NCBI GenBank assembly: GCA_964579825.1
Contig: CAZOHT010000010.1
Span: 1-64,000, forward strand
Length of the DNA stretch: 64,000 nt
Direction: 5' to 3'
Origin: SPCO01 sp964579825
Lineage (GTDB): Bacteria; Chloroflexota; Limnocylindria; Limnocylindrales; CSP1-4
Made by a program: the position numbers and the translations under genes. Numbering within the stretch: the stretch's first letter is position 1; every line of letters begins with the position of its first letter. Shown piece by piece: positions 42,086-50,363 of the stretch. The notes below the pieces were generated by a model. That model saw only the letters and a list, made by a program, of their open reading frames with translations. It ran no database searches and was not told the origin of the DNA.

Positions 42086-42817
42086 TTGGCCATCGATCGC
42101 GACACGACGTTCACCTGGTACGGCCACGCCTGCGTGGAGGCCCGCACACCGGGCGGCAAGATCGTGCTGATGGACCCTTGGTTCGGCAACCCCCTGAGCC
42201 CGCGGTCGGCGGACGCCGTGGACCGCTGCGATGTCCTCCTCGTCACCCACGGTCATGGCGACCACATGGGCGACGCCGTCGCTCTGGCCAGTCGCCTCCG
42301 ACCCGCCTGGCCGTGTATCCACGAGATGAGCCTGTGGCTGGGACGGACCCTGCCCGGCGGCGGCGACGCGACGATCGGCATGAACAAGGGCGGGACGGTC
42401 GACGTCGCCGGCCTGAAGGTCACGATGGTGAGCGCGGACCACTCGGCCGGCGACTGGAACGCCGACGGCGGCGTGCCGCTCTACCTGGGTGAGCCGGCGG
42501 GCTTCGTGGTCGAAGTCGAGAACGGCTTCCGCTTCTATCACGCGGGCGACACCGGGGCCTTCGGCGACATGCGCCTCATCGCGGACCTGTACGCCCCGGA
42601 CCTGGCGATCCTGCCGATCGGCGGCCACTACACGATGGGACCGCGCGAGGCGGCGTATGCCGTGGGTCTCCTGGGCGTGAGCCACGTGATGCCGATCCAC
42701 TACGGGACGTTCCCGGCGCTGGCCGGGACACCTGACCAACTGCGGTCCGAACTGGCCGCCAGCGGCCTGGGTCACGTGGAGGTCCACGCGCCCCCGCCGG
42801 GTGGGACGTTCGGCTGA
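42086..42817 (+). CDS. Metallo-beta-lactamase-fold metal-dependent hydrolase (UPF0173/UlaG-like)
   Basis: A 243-residue MBL-fold protein. The metal site is VTHGHGDHMGDA, with further ligands in HSAGDW, FYHAGDTGAF and MPIHYGTF. The GGHYTMGPREAAYAVGLLG segment is typical of UPF0173. The start is TTG 42086, set by a strong GGAGGAGG. A hydrolase acting on a phosphodiester, lactone or similar substrate is expected, but these enzymes are mostly uncharacterised. It is divergent from the eight-helix membrane protein over 50 bp. Confidence 0.9.
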   Translation: MAIDRDTTFTWYGHACVEARTPGGKIVLMDPWFGNPLSPRSADAVDRCDVLLVTHGHGDHMGDAVALASRLRPAWPCIHEMSLWLGRTLPGGGDATIGMNKGGTVDVAGLKVTMVSADHSAGDWNADGGVPLYLGEPAGFVVEVENGFRFYHAGDTGAFGDMRLIADLYAPDLAILPIGGHYTMGPREAAYAVGLLGVSHVMPIHYGTFPALAGTPDQLRSELAASGLGHVEVHAPPPGGTFG

Positions 42818-42924
42818 TCTCCCAGCTCCCCACCTGAGCCTTCCATACCCCTCCGGTCCCCACCCCGGACTGGTGCGCCTCCGCACCATCTGTCGCGGAT
42901 CGGACTGGCGCGAATGACCCGGAA

Positions 42925-42955
42925 GTACTACCGTCTAGCTCTCGGCACGTAGTAC
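42925..42955. promoter_or_regulatory. Inverted repeat GTACTAC-N17-GTAGTAC upstream of the epimerase gene
   Basis: A perfect 7-bp inverted repeat, AT-richer than its surroundings, about 120 bp before the epimerase start. The same arms also read as a direct repeat of AGTAC(TA)CCG. It could be an operator or promoter element for the biosynthetic cluster. No cognate regulator is adjacent. Confidence 0.35.
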
Positions 42956-43072
42956 CGATGGACCACCGGTGGACACGCTTATTTGTGCCCCACCGACCGG
43001 TCACGTTCATCCATTCCAGGTCTTATCTCGCAGCAGGACTATCCCTCGCTGCAGGCGACCCAGGGGGCACCA

Positions 43073-44269
43073 TTGCGCGATCTGTTGGCATCGTCCACAC
43101 ATCTCGCCGGCATCGACTCGTCCAGCGCGATCGGCCCGGCGGGACGCCCGAGCGGGCGCGAATCGACCGTCCTCGTGGTCGGTGGCGCCGGGTATGTCGG
43201 GTCCATCCTCGTGGCCCGACTGCTGGACTCCGGGTACGACGTCCTCGTGCTCGATCCACTGCTGTACAGCGGCGACTCGTTGGCGGCGGTCCTGGGCCGA
43301 CCGGGCTTCGAACTCCATGTCGGCGACAGCCGCGACGAGGCGATCGTCCGGTCGCTGCTGAGTCGAGCCGGATCCGTGGTTCACCTGGGGGAGATCGTCG
43401 GCGATCCGGCGTGCGAACTCGACCCGACGGTGACCGTGGCGGTCAACTACACCGCGTCGATCCGCCTGGCGGAGCTGGCCCAGCAGGCGGGCGTCGAGCG
43501 CTTCATCTACCCATCGTCCTGCAGCGTCTACGGCGCCACCGACGTGGTCGTCGATGAGCTCGGCGCACACAACCCGGTCTCGCTCTATGGTCGAGTCAAG
43601 TCCGCCTCCGAGGAACACATCCTCGACCTCAGGACGGACCGCTTCCACCCGACCGTCTTCCGCCTGGCCACCGTCTACGGCCTGTCTCCGCGCCCGCGCT
43701 TCGATCTCGTGGTGAACGTCCTCGCCGGGCGCGCCGCCGCGGATCGACGGATCGTGGTCCAGGGCGGCGGGCAGTGGCGACCGTTCGTCCACGTCGCCGA
43801 TGCGGCATCGGTCCTGGCCGCGACCCTCACCATGCCGCTCGAGCAGGTCTCAGGCGAGATCTTCAACCTCGGCTCCAATCTCCAGAACCACACGATCGCC
43901 GGCGTCGCAGAGCTCGTCCGCAAGCACGTCCCGGATGTCGCGATCGAAGTCACCGAGAGTGTCGATCCGCGCAACTACCGGGTCGATTTCGACAAGCTTG
44001 CGACGGTCTTCGGCTTCCAGCCCTCCCGTACCGTCGATGACGGGATCGCGGAGATCGTGCGAGCCGTCGACGACCGGCACATCGTGGACATCCGGGATGC
44101 CTTCCACAGCAACGTCCGGGCCCTGGTGGAGACCGACGCCCGTCACCGCCTCTGGCGAGAGGACCTGGCGGGACGCCCCGCTGACGCCTTCCGACCGCGC
44201 GATGTCGAGGTGCTGCAGCGGGTGATGCCGACGCGTCGTCTTCCGCTCCTCGAGGACGCCGTCACCTAG
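43073..44269 (+). CDS. NAD-dependent epimerase/dehydratase (extended SDR)
   Basis: A sugar-nucleotide epimerase-type protein of about 398 aa. The NAD site is VLVVGGAGYVGSILVARLLD, the catalytic Ser is in YPSSCSVYGATDVV, and the Tyr/Lys pair is in SLYGRVKSASE. GQWRPFVHVADAASVL and NLGSNLQNHTIAGVAELV are standard. A C-terminal extension of about 60 residues after the usual end (HSNVRALVETDARHRLWRED) is unusual. No ATG is available; TTG 43073 follows CAGGGGGCACCA and is my choice, with a TTG at 42983 possible. It probably makes an activated sugar for the operon downstream. Confidence 0.85.
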   Translation: MRDLLASSTHLAGIDSSSAIGPAGRPSGRESTVLVVGGAGYVGSILVARLLDSGYDVLVLDPLLYSGDSLAAVLGRPGFELHVGDSRDEAIVRSLLSRAGSVVHLGEIVGDPACELDPTVTVAVNYTASIRLAELAQQAGVERFIYPSSCSVYGATDVVVDELGAHNPVSLYGRVKSASEEHILDLRTDRFHPTVFRLATVYGLSPRPRFDLVVNVLAGRAAADRRIVVQGGGQWRPFVHVADAASVLAATLTMPLEQVSGEIFNLGSNLQNHTIAGVAELVRKHVPDVAIEVTESVDPRNYRVDFDKLATVFGFQPSRTVDDGIAEIVRAVDDRHIVDIRDAFHSNVRALVETDARHRLWREDLAGRPADAFRPRDVEVLQRVMPTRRLPLLEDAVT

Positions 44270-44373
44270 GATGCCCGTCCGCGAGTCGGCGCGGACCGGC
44301 ACGCACCTCGGGATGGCCGTTCGAACCGTCGAGATCACGGTTCCACCTGCCCGGGTGGACCCATGACCTCTGG

Positions 44374-44401
44374 CTGACTGGAGCGCACCCTCCGCTATCG
44401 T
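44374..44401 (+). promoter_or_regulatory. Sigma-70-like promoter for the carrier-protein operon
   Basis: CTGACT (44374-44379) and TATCGT (44396-44401) are separated by 16 bases, directly before the first gene of the aminoacyl-carrier operon. If used, transcription begins near 44408, which excludes the ATG at 44402 and supports ATG 44441 as the start. Confidence 0.4.
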
Positions 44402-44440
44402 ATGCTGCAAGACGCCTCGACCACCGCACAAGGGACTGGG

Positions 44441-44710
44441 ATGACATCAGAGACCGCATCTACCACTCGTGATCGGATCCGGGGGGTCATCACGGCCCAT
44501 GGGCATCTGCCCGTGGATGTGACGACCCTGGCCGATGACGCCGACCTGTTCCAGGCCGGCATGACCTCGCACGCGAGCGTCAATCTCATGCTCGGACTCG
44601 AGGCGGAGTTCGACATCGAGTTCCCGGATGCGATGCTCAAGCGAAGCGTCTTCCAGAGCGTGTCGGCCATCGCCGCCGCACTCGCTGAGCTTGGTGTCGA
44701 CGCCGCATGA
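44441..44710 (+). CDS. Acyl/aminoacyl carrier protein
   Basis: An 89-residue four-helix carrier protein. The phosphopantetheine site is FQAGMTSHASVNLMLGLEAE, in which the Ser of GMTSH takes the place of the Ser in the usual G-x-DSL. The variant TSHASVN together with FDIEFPDAMLKRSVFQSV is characteristic of carrier proteins charged by amino acid:[carrier protein] ligases rather than fatty-acid ACPs. The gene overlaps the flavoprotein gene by four bases and is two genes from such a ligase. It should carry an amino acid as a thioester while other enzymes modify it. Confidence 0.9.
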   Translation: MTSETASTTRDRIRGVITAHGHLPVDVTTLADDADLFQAGMTSHASVNLMLGLEAEFDIEFPDAMLKRSVFQSVSAIAAALAELGVDAA

Positions 44711-45882
44711 GCGCCGCCCTCGATCGCGAGCAGGCGTTCCTGGCGACCATCCGTCGGATCGCGGACGAGGTCGCGGCACCCAACGCGGACGACGTGGACC
44801 GCAACGCCCGCTTCCCGCAGGAGACGATCGACGCGCTGAAGGCCGAACGGGCCCTGTCGGCCTGCATCCCCGAGGCGTATGACGGGGGTGGGATCTCGCT
44901 CGAGACGATCGCCGCGGCCTGCTTCGAGCTTGGTCGCCGGTGCGGCGCGAGCGCCATGGTCTTCGCCATGCACAACATCAAGGTGGCGTCCATCGTGCGA
45001 CACGTGGACGACTCACCAGCCTTCCAGGCGTACCTGCGCGACGTCTCGCGCGAGCAGCGCCTCGTGGCGTCGGTGACGTCGGAGATCGGGACGGGCGGCG
45101 ACATGGGTCGCTCCATCGCGGCCGTCACGCCCGATGTCGAGGGGCGGGCCACGTTCGAGAAACAGGCCCCGACCGTTTCCTATGCGGCCTACGCGGACGA
45201 CCTCCTGACGACCCTTCGCCGAGCGCCGGATGCCGAGCCCGGCGACCAGGTCCTCGTGCTGACCCGGCGCGGCGAGTTCACCCTCGAGCAGACCGGCACG
45301 TGGGATCCGATGGGCATGCGCGGCACCTGCTCACCCGGCTATATCGTCCGCGGCGACATCCCCGTGGAGAACGTCATGCCCGTGCCGTTCTCGACCATCG
45401 GCCCGGAGTCGATGGTGCCCATCTCGCACATCCTCTGGTCGCATCTCTGGCTGGGCATCGCGACCGACGCGTTCGATCGTGCCCGCGCGTTCGTCCGGGC
45501 CAGTGCGCGGAACCGGCCGGACGTGATCCCGCCGACCGCCGCGCGGCTGTCGCAGCTCATGAGCGAGTTGTCGCTCCTGCGCGCCGAGGTCTCGACCGGG
45601 CTCCGCGACTGGACGGACGCCAACGCCGGCGGCGATCGGGAGTCGCTGACGACGATGGCGATGATCCTGCGCTTCAACAACCTGAAGATCGCGGCATCGG
45701 ACCAGGCGCCGCGGGTGTGCCAGGGGGCGATGAGCGTGTGCGGCATCGTCGGCTACAAGAACGACACGCCATACAGCGTGGGCCGGCACCTGCGCGACAG
45801 CATGTCGGCGTGCCTCATGGTCGCCAACGAGCGGATCCACCAGACGAACGCCAGCCTGCTGTTGATCGCCAAGGACGTCTAA
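44707..45882 (+). CDS. Acyl-CoA dehydrogenase-like flavoprotein
   Basis: A 391-residue protein with the ACAD fold: helical N-domain (IRRIADEVAAPNADDVDRNA), the beta-domain entry VASVTSEIGTGGDMGRSI, and a C-terminal helical domain (AMSVCGIVGYKNDTPYSVGR). At the position of the usual catalytic Glu in the YEGT motif of the last helices I read MVANERIHQ, so that residue seems absent. The substrate is probably an aminoacyl group on the adjacent carrier protein rather than an acyl-CoA, as in prolyl-carrier oxidases; that is inference. The start overlaps the carrier gene, and the stop TAATG overlaps the ligase start. Confidence 0.85.
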   Translation: MSAALDREQAFLATIRRIADEVAAPNADDVDRNARFPQETIDALKAERALSACIPEAYDGGGISLETIAAACFELGRRCGASAMVFAMHNIKVASIVRHVDDSPAFQAYLRDVSREQRLVASVTSEIGTGGDMGRSIAAVTPDVEGRATFEKQAPTVSYAAYADDLLTTLRRAPDAEPGDQVLVLTRRGEFTLEQTGTWDPMGMRGTCSPGYIVRGDIPVENVMPVPFSTIGPESMVPISHILWSHLWLGIATDAFDRARAFVRASARNRPDVIPPTAARLSQLMSELSLLRAEVSTGLRDWTDANAGGDRESLTTMAMILRFNNLKIAASDQAPRVCQGAMSVCGIVGYKNDTPYSVGRHLRDSMSACLMVANERIHQTNASLLLIAKDV

Positions 45883-46811
45883 TGACCGCGTACCGCGCGG
45901 CCACCGCCGAGCAGGCGGCCTTCCTCGCCGACCTGGTGGAGCACGGCCATCTCGTGGCGACCGGCGTCGACGGCATCTACGGCCACGGTCCCGACTTCGA
46001 TCGCGTGAGGCTGGCCTTCAGCGAGGTGATCTGGCGCCTCTCGGCCCCAGACGCCCCGGAACAGATGCGCTTCCCTCCGCTGCTGCCGCGGCACGAGATC
46101 GAGACGAACGGCTACCTGGCCTCCTTCCCGCACCTCGCGGGCACGGTGTTCTCGTTCGACGGCGACGAGGCGGACGCGCTCGAGTTGGAGGCCGTCGCCG
46201 CCCGGCACGAGGACTGGAGCCGATTCCAGTCGATGACCGACCTGGTCGTCCTCCCGGCCGCCTGCTATCCGGTCTACCCCCAGGTCGCCAAGCGCGGACC
46301 GCTCACGCTCGAGGGCGTGACCGTGGATACGGGTCCGGCCTGGGTCTTCCGCCGAGAGCCGTCGGGCGATCCGGCGCGCCTGCAGATGTTCCACATGCAC
46401 GAGCTCGTCCGGATCGGCGATCCCGATGTGGTGGCGGCGTGGCGGGACACGTGGCTCGGCCGGGTCACGGACCTGTTCGCGCGCCTGGGCCTGCAGGCCT
46501 GGTCGGAGATCGCGAACGACCCCTTCTTCGGGCGAGCCGGACGGATGCTCGCCGCGAACCAGCGAGCCCAGGAGTTGAAGTTCGAGCTCGTCGCGCTCGT
46601 CGGCGGCCCGGAGCCGACGGCGATCGCCTCGTTCAACTACCACCAGGACCACTTCACGGCCGCCTACGGGATCGGCCTGGAGGGGGGCGGCGTCGCCCAC
46701 ACCGGCTGCCTCGGGTTCGGGGTGGAACGGATCGCCCTCGCGATGTTCCGCGCGAACGGGCTGGACGTGGCCACGTGGCCGGCCGAGGTGCGCTCGGAGC
46801 TGTGGCCATGA
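45882..46811 (+). CDS. Amino acid:[carrier protein] ligase (truncated SerRS-like)
   Basis: A 309-residue class II aminoacyl-tRNA-synthetase-like enzyme that lacks the N-terminal tRNA-binding coiled coil of SerRS. Motif 2 is WVFRREPSGDPARLQMFHMH, and motif 3 is GFGVERIALAMFR with Arg283. The zinc ligands known for this family are at the expected places: Cys128 (PAACYP), Glu174 (HMHELV) and Cys276 (TGCLGFG). Characterised homologues activate Gly or Ala and load it on the phosphopantetheine arm of a dedicated carrier protein. The carrier gene lies just upstream. ATG 45882 overlaps the preceding stop by one base. Amino acid specificity cannot be read from sequence. Confidence 0.92.
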   Translation: MTAYRAATAEQAAFLADLVEHGHLVATGVDGIYGHGPDFDRVRLAFSEVIWRLSAPDAPEQMRFPPLLPRHEIETNGYLASFPHLAGTVFSFDGDEADALELEAVAARHEDWSRFQSMTDLVVLPAACYPVYPQVAKRGPLTLEGVTVDTGPAWVFRREPSGDPARLQMFHMHELVRIGDPDVVAAWRDTWLGRVTDLFARLGLQAWSEIANDPFFGRAGRMLAANQRAQELKFELVALVGGPEPTAIASFNYHQDHFTAAYGIGLEGGGVAHTGCLGFGVERIALAMFRANGLDVATWPAEVRSELWP

Positions 46812-47773
46812 CCCGGGGCATGGTCAGCCTGTTCGGCCACGACCCGGCGACCTACACGCCGCACTGGCTGCATGGCGGCGACCGGACCTATCTCGAGACC
46901 GATTGCTTCACGGACATCGTCATCGAGTTGCTGCACGCGCGCGGCGACGAGCCAGTAGCCGCCCTGGGGTCGTTCGTCCGGATGGACTTCGAGAACGACC
47001 AGTGGACGTTCTTCAAGCCACACGCCGTGGACCTCGAGGTCCTGTACGGGATGGACATCCACGAGATGCAGCCCTTCCGCCCGATCCCGCAGCAGATCGA
47101 GGAACTGCTCGGGCTGGGACGGACGATGACCGTCGAGCTCGACGCGTGGTACCTGCCGGACACGGCCGCGACGAGCTATGGCAACGCGCACGTCAAGACC
47201 GGCGTCATCGCCGAGTCGATCGATCTCGCGGGCGAGCGGTTCCGCTACTTCCACAACGCCTCGCTGTACGAACTGGGCGGCGACGACTTCCGTGGGATCT
47301 TCCGCCAGGGGCCCGGCTGGTCCGAGGACGTACTGCCGCCCTATCTCGAACTGATCCGGTTCGACGCGGGTCCATCCCTTCACGGCGAGGACCTGCGGGC
47401 GGCGGCGCGTGGGCTGCTCCGCGGGCACCTGGACCGGATCGTGCCGGGCAACCCGTTCGAACGGTTCGACGATCGCCTCCAGGCCGACCTCCCGACGATC
47501 CTGGCCGGTGACGACAAGCTGTACCACGCGTACACGTTCGCCACGTTCCGGATGGCCGGATCCGGGTTCGAACTCCTGGGATCGCACGTGGACTGGCTCC
47601 TCGGCGAGGCCGGCGCACCGGCCTCGGCCGCGATGGCGCGCATCGTCGATGGCTGCAAGCTGCTGGGCTTCAAGTTGGCGCGGCGCCGCCCGTTCGACCC
47701 GAGCGAGGCCATGGCCGGCCTGCGCGATTCGTGGACCGAGGCGATAGGGTCGCTCGACGACGCCGTACGCTAG
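46808..47773 (+). CDS. DUF1839 family protein
   Basis: A 321-residue DUF1839 member: SLFGHDPATYTPHWLHGGDR, YLETDCFTDIVIELLHARG, MDFENDQWTFFKPHAVDLEV and YGMDIHEMQPFRPI. DUF1839 genes are regular neighbours of amino acid:[carrier protein] ligases, but their function is unknown. The helical C-terminal half (TFRMAGSGFELLGSHVDWLL) might form a condensation- or acyltransferase-like domain; I see no definite catalytic motif. It overlaps the ligase by four bases (ATGA). Confidence 0.9.
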   Translation: MTRGMVSLFGHDPATYTPHWLHGGDRTYLETDCFTDIVIELLHARGDEPVAALGSFVRMDFENDQWTFFKPHAVDLEVLYGMDIHEMQPFRPIPQQIEELLGLGRTMTVELDAWYLPDTAATSYGNAHVKTGVIAESIDLAGERFRYFHNASLYELGGDDFRGIFRQGPGWSEDVLPPYLELIRFDAGPSLHGEDLRAAARGLLRGHLDRIVPGNPFERFDDRLQADLPTILAGDDKLYHAYTFATFRMAGSGFELLGSHVDWLLGEAGAPASAAMARIVDGCKLLGFKLARRRPFDPSEAMAGLRDSWTEAIGSLDDAVR

Positions 47774-47777
47774 GGGC

Positions 47778-50363
47778 ATGCGCGCCGCCATGACACCTGC
47801 CCGGACCCGGATCGACGGGCACGAGCACATCCCGATCGACTCTGGCTGGCAGGCCGCGTCCGCCACACCCGACACCCGACCCGACCCCGGGAGTCTCGAG
47901 GGCCTCGAGTGGCTGGAGACCCGTGTCCCCGGTACGGCGGCCGGCGCGATGCGCGAGGCGGGGCGCACGCTGGGCGACCTGGACGCCGCGGACTGGTGGT
48001 TCCGGGTGACGTTCGAGGCGATGCCGGCGACCAGCGCAGAGGAGGTCGTCCTGTGCTTCGGCGGGATCGCCACGCTGGCCGAGGTCTTCCTGAACGGCGA
48101 GTCCCTGCTGACGAGCGAGTCGATGTTCGCGGACCACGCCGTGGACGTCGGGTCGCGCCTGCGCGGGACGAATGAGCTCCTCATCCGATGCCGGGCGCTG
48201 ACCCCACAGGTGGCCGTCCAGCGCAAGCCTCGGGCCCGCTGGCGGACGCGGCTCGTGGCGGACAACAACCTGCGCTGGTTCCGGACGATGCTGCTCGGGC
48301 GGATCCCCGGTTTCGCCGCCGGACCCGCGGCTGTCGGGCCGTGGCGACCGGTCTGGCTGGAGCGACGGCGCCGTGTCCAGATCGACGACCTGGCGTTGCG
48401 GCCCCGGCTCGACGGCGACGATGGGCTCCTCGTCATCGATGCCGCCGTGCGTGGGATCGGCGGTTTCGCGCCGGACGCCGTCGGCGTCGAGGTCTCGGGG
48501 CCGACCGGTGTCGTCCACGCGTCCCTCACCGTCTCCTCGAACGGGGACGCCGTCACCGCCCGGGGCACGGTCCGCGTGCCAGCGGTCCAGCGTTGGTGGC
48601 CGCACACCCACGGCGACCCCGTCACCTACGCCGTCCGGCTCTTCGTCGAGTCTGGCGGGACGGCCACGTCCGTCGACGCCGGCCGGGTCGGCTTCCGCGA
48701 CATCGCGCCTGGCCCCACGGCGGATCACGACATCGATCGGGACGGACTGGACCTGCAGGTCAACGGGATCCCGATCTTCGTCCGTGGGGCGCTGTGGACC
48801 CCGCTCGATATCGTCGGGCTCGCGCCGTCGGTCGACGACCTGCGGACCGCCATCCTCGCGGTCCGTGACGCGGGCATGAACATGCTGCGGGTCCCGGGCG
48901 TCGGTGCCTACGAGCAGGCGGCGTTCCACGACCTGTGCGACGAACAGGGGATCCTCGTCTGGCAGGACCTGATGTACGCGAGCATGGATTACCCGTTCGT
49001 CGACGACCGGTTCCGGGCCGTCGCGGAAGCCGAGGCACGGGCGGTCGTCGCGCGGATCGGGGGCCGTCCCAGCACGGCCGTCGTCTGTGGAAGCAGCGAG
49101 ATCGAACAGCAGGTGGCGATGCTCGGCCTGGACCTGGGCCTCGCCCGGATCCCGTTCTTCGACACAACCGTACCCGCGATCCTGGCCGCCGCCGACGTCG
49201 ACGCCGTGTTCGTGCCGTCCACCCCGTTCGGCGGCGACCTCCCGATGCGCCCGGACCGCGGCGTGACCAACTACTACGGCGTCGGTGGGTACCGCGGTCC
49301 GCTCTCGGACGCCCGGACGAGCGGCCTCCGCTTCGCCGGGGAGTGCCTCGCGTTCGCCAACGTGCCCACGGAGGCGTCGCTCGCCGAGCTCATCGATGGC
49401 CTGCCCGACCAGGGCTACGTCAACCACCCGATCTGGAAGCTCGGTGTCGCCAGGGATCCCGGTGCGGGCTGGGACTTCGACGACATGCGCGACCACTATC
49501 TGCGGACGGTGTTCGGGCTGGATCCGATCCCGATCCGACGCGGCGACGGGGACCGCTATCTCGAACTCTCGCGTGCGGTGACGGGCGAGATCATGGCCTA
49601 CGCCTTCGGCGAATGGCGGCGCACCGGCTCGCCATGCCGTGGCGGGCTGATCCTGTGGCTGCGCGATCTCGTCGGAGGGGCCGGCTGGGGCGTCGTGGAC
49701 CACCGTGGCGCCCCGAAGACGGCCTACCACCACCTCCGGCGGATCCTGGCCCCCACGGCCGTCTGGCTGACGGATGAAATGACGGGCGGTGTCGTCGCGC
49801 ACGTCGCCAACGACGGACCGACGCCCCTGTCGGCCAGGCTGCGCGTCGGGCTCTACTCGGACCTCGAACTGCCGGTCGGCCGGGGAGAGACCGCCATCGA
49901 GCTGCCCGCCCACGGCGCGGTCCACCACGACGTCGAGGCGGTCATCGGTCGATTCGTGGATGCCGCCTGGGCGTTCCGGTTCGGGCCCCCCGCCCAGGAC
50001 GCCATCGTCGTCAGCCTGGAACGCGACGGTGCGCACGGCGTCGAGCTGCTGTCGCAGGCCTTCCACTTCCCGGCCGGTCGACCACTGACCCCGGAACGCG
50101 GTGACCGGCTCGGTCTGTCGGCCAGCGCGGAACGGCACGGCGACGGGACGATCCGGCTCACGGTCGCGAGCCGGCGCCTGGCGTACGGGGTGCGGATCCA
50201 TGTGCCCGGCTTCGCGACCTCCGACGATGCGTTCTCCGTGGAGCCGGGTGGGACCCGGACGGTCGCGCTGACGCCGCTGACCCCGGACGCCGCCTTCCCT
50301 GGTGGCAACGTGTCCGCCCTGAACCTGCGGGGTCGCGTCACGATCGGCGAGCGCAGCCCGTGA
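47778..50363 (+). CDS. Glycoside hydrolase family 2 (beta-mannosidase-like) protein
   Basis: An 861-residue GH2-type protein. The N-terminal jelly-roll (DAADWWFRVTFEAMPATS, FGGIATLAEVFLNGESLL) and an Ig-like domain precede the TIM barrel (VNGIPIFVRGALWTPLD, MNMLRVPGVGAYEQAAFHDL). The likely acid/base is Glu441 in VVCGSSEIEQQ, replacing the usual W-G-N-N-E, and the likely nucleophile is Glu522 in FAGECLAFAN. Further beta domains complete the fold. No signal peptide is present, so it should act in the cytoplasm, which is odd for a scavenging mannosidase and suggests action on a biosynthetic intermediate. It is followed by a GTGA-coupled hydrolase gene. Confidence 0.85.
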   Translation: MRAAMTPARTRIDGHEHIPIDSGWQAASATPDTRPDPGSLEGLEWLETRVPGTAAGAMREAGRTLGDLDAADWWFRVTFEAMPATSAEEVVLCFGGIATLAEVFLNGESLLTSESMFADHAVDVGSRLRGTNELLIRCRALTPQVAVQRKPRARWRTRLVADNNLRWFRTMLLGRIPGFAAGPAAVGPWRPVWLERRRRVQIDDLALRPRLDGDDGLLVIDAAVRGIGGFAPDAVGVEVSGPTGVVHASLTVSSNGDAVTARGTVRVPAVQRWWPHTHGDPVTYAVRLFVESGGTATSVDAGRVGFRDIAPGPTADHDIDRDGLDLQVNGIPIFVRGALWTPLDIVGLAPSVDDLRTAILAVRDAGMNMLRVPGVGAYEQAAFHDLCDEQGILVWQDLMYASMDYPFVDDRFRAVAEAEARAVVARIGGRPSTAVVCGSSEIEQQVAMLGLDLGLARIPFFDTTVPAILAAADVDAVFVPSTPFGGDLPMRPDRGVTNYYGVGGYRGPLSDARTSGLRFAGECLAFANVPTEASLAELIDGLPDQGYVNHPIWKLGVARDPGAGWDFDDMRDHYLRTVFGLDPIPIRRGDGDRYLELSRAVTGEIMAYAFGEWRRTGSPCRGGLILWLRDLVGGAGWGVVDHRGAPKTAYHHLRRILAPTAVWLTDEMTGGVVAHVANDGPTPLSARLRVGLYSDLELPVGRGETAIELPAHGAVHHDVEAVIGRFVDAAWAFRFGPPAQDAIVVSLERDGAHGVELLSQAFHFPAGRPLTPERGDRLGLSASAERHGDGTIRLTVASRRLAYGVRIHVPGFATSDDAFSVEPGGTRTVALTPLTPDAAFPGGNVSALNLRGRVTIGERSP

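Noticed and set aside
45882..46811. Seryl-tRNA synthetase
   Set aside because: It has the class II catalytic core but lacks the N-terminal tRNA-binding coiled coil, has the zinc-ligand pattern of amino acid:[carrier protein] ligases and sits with a carrier gene.
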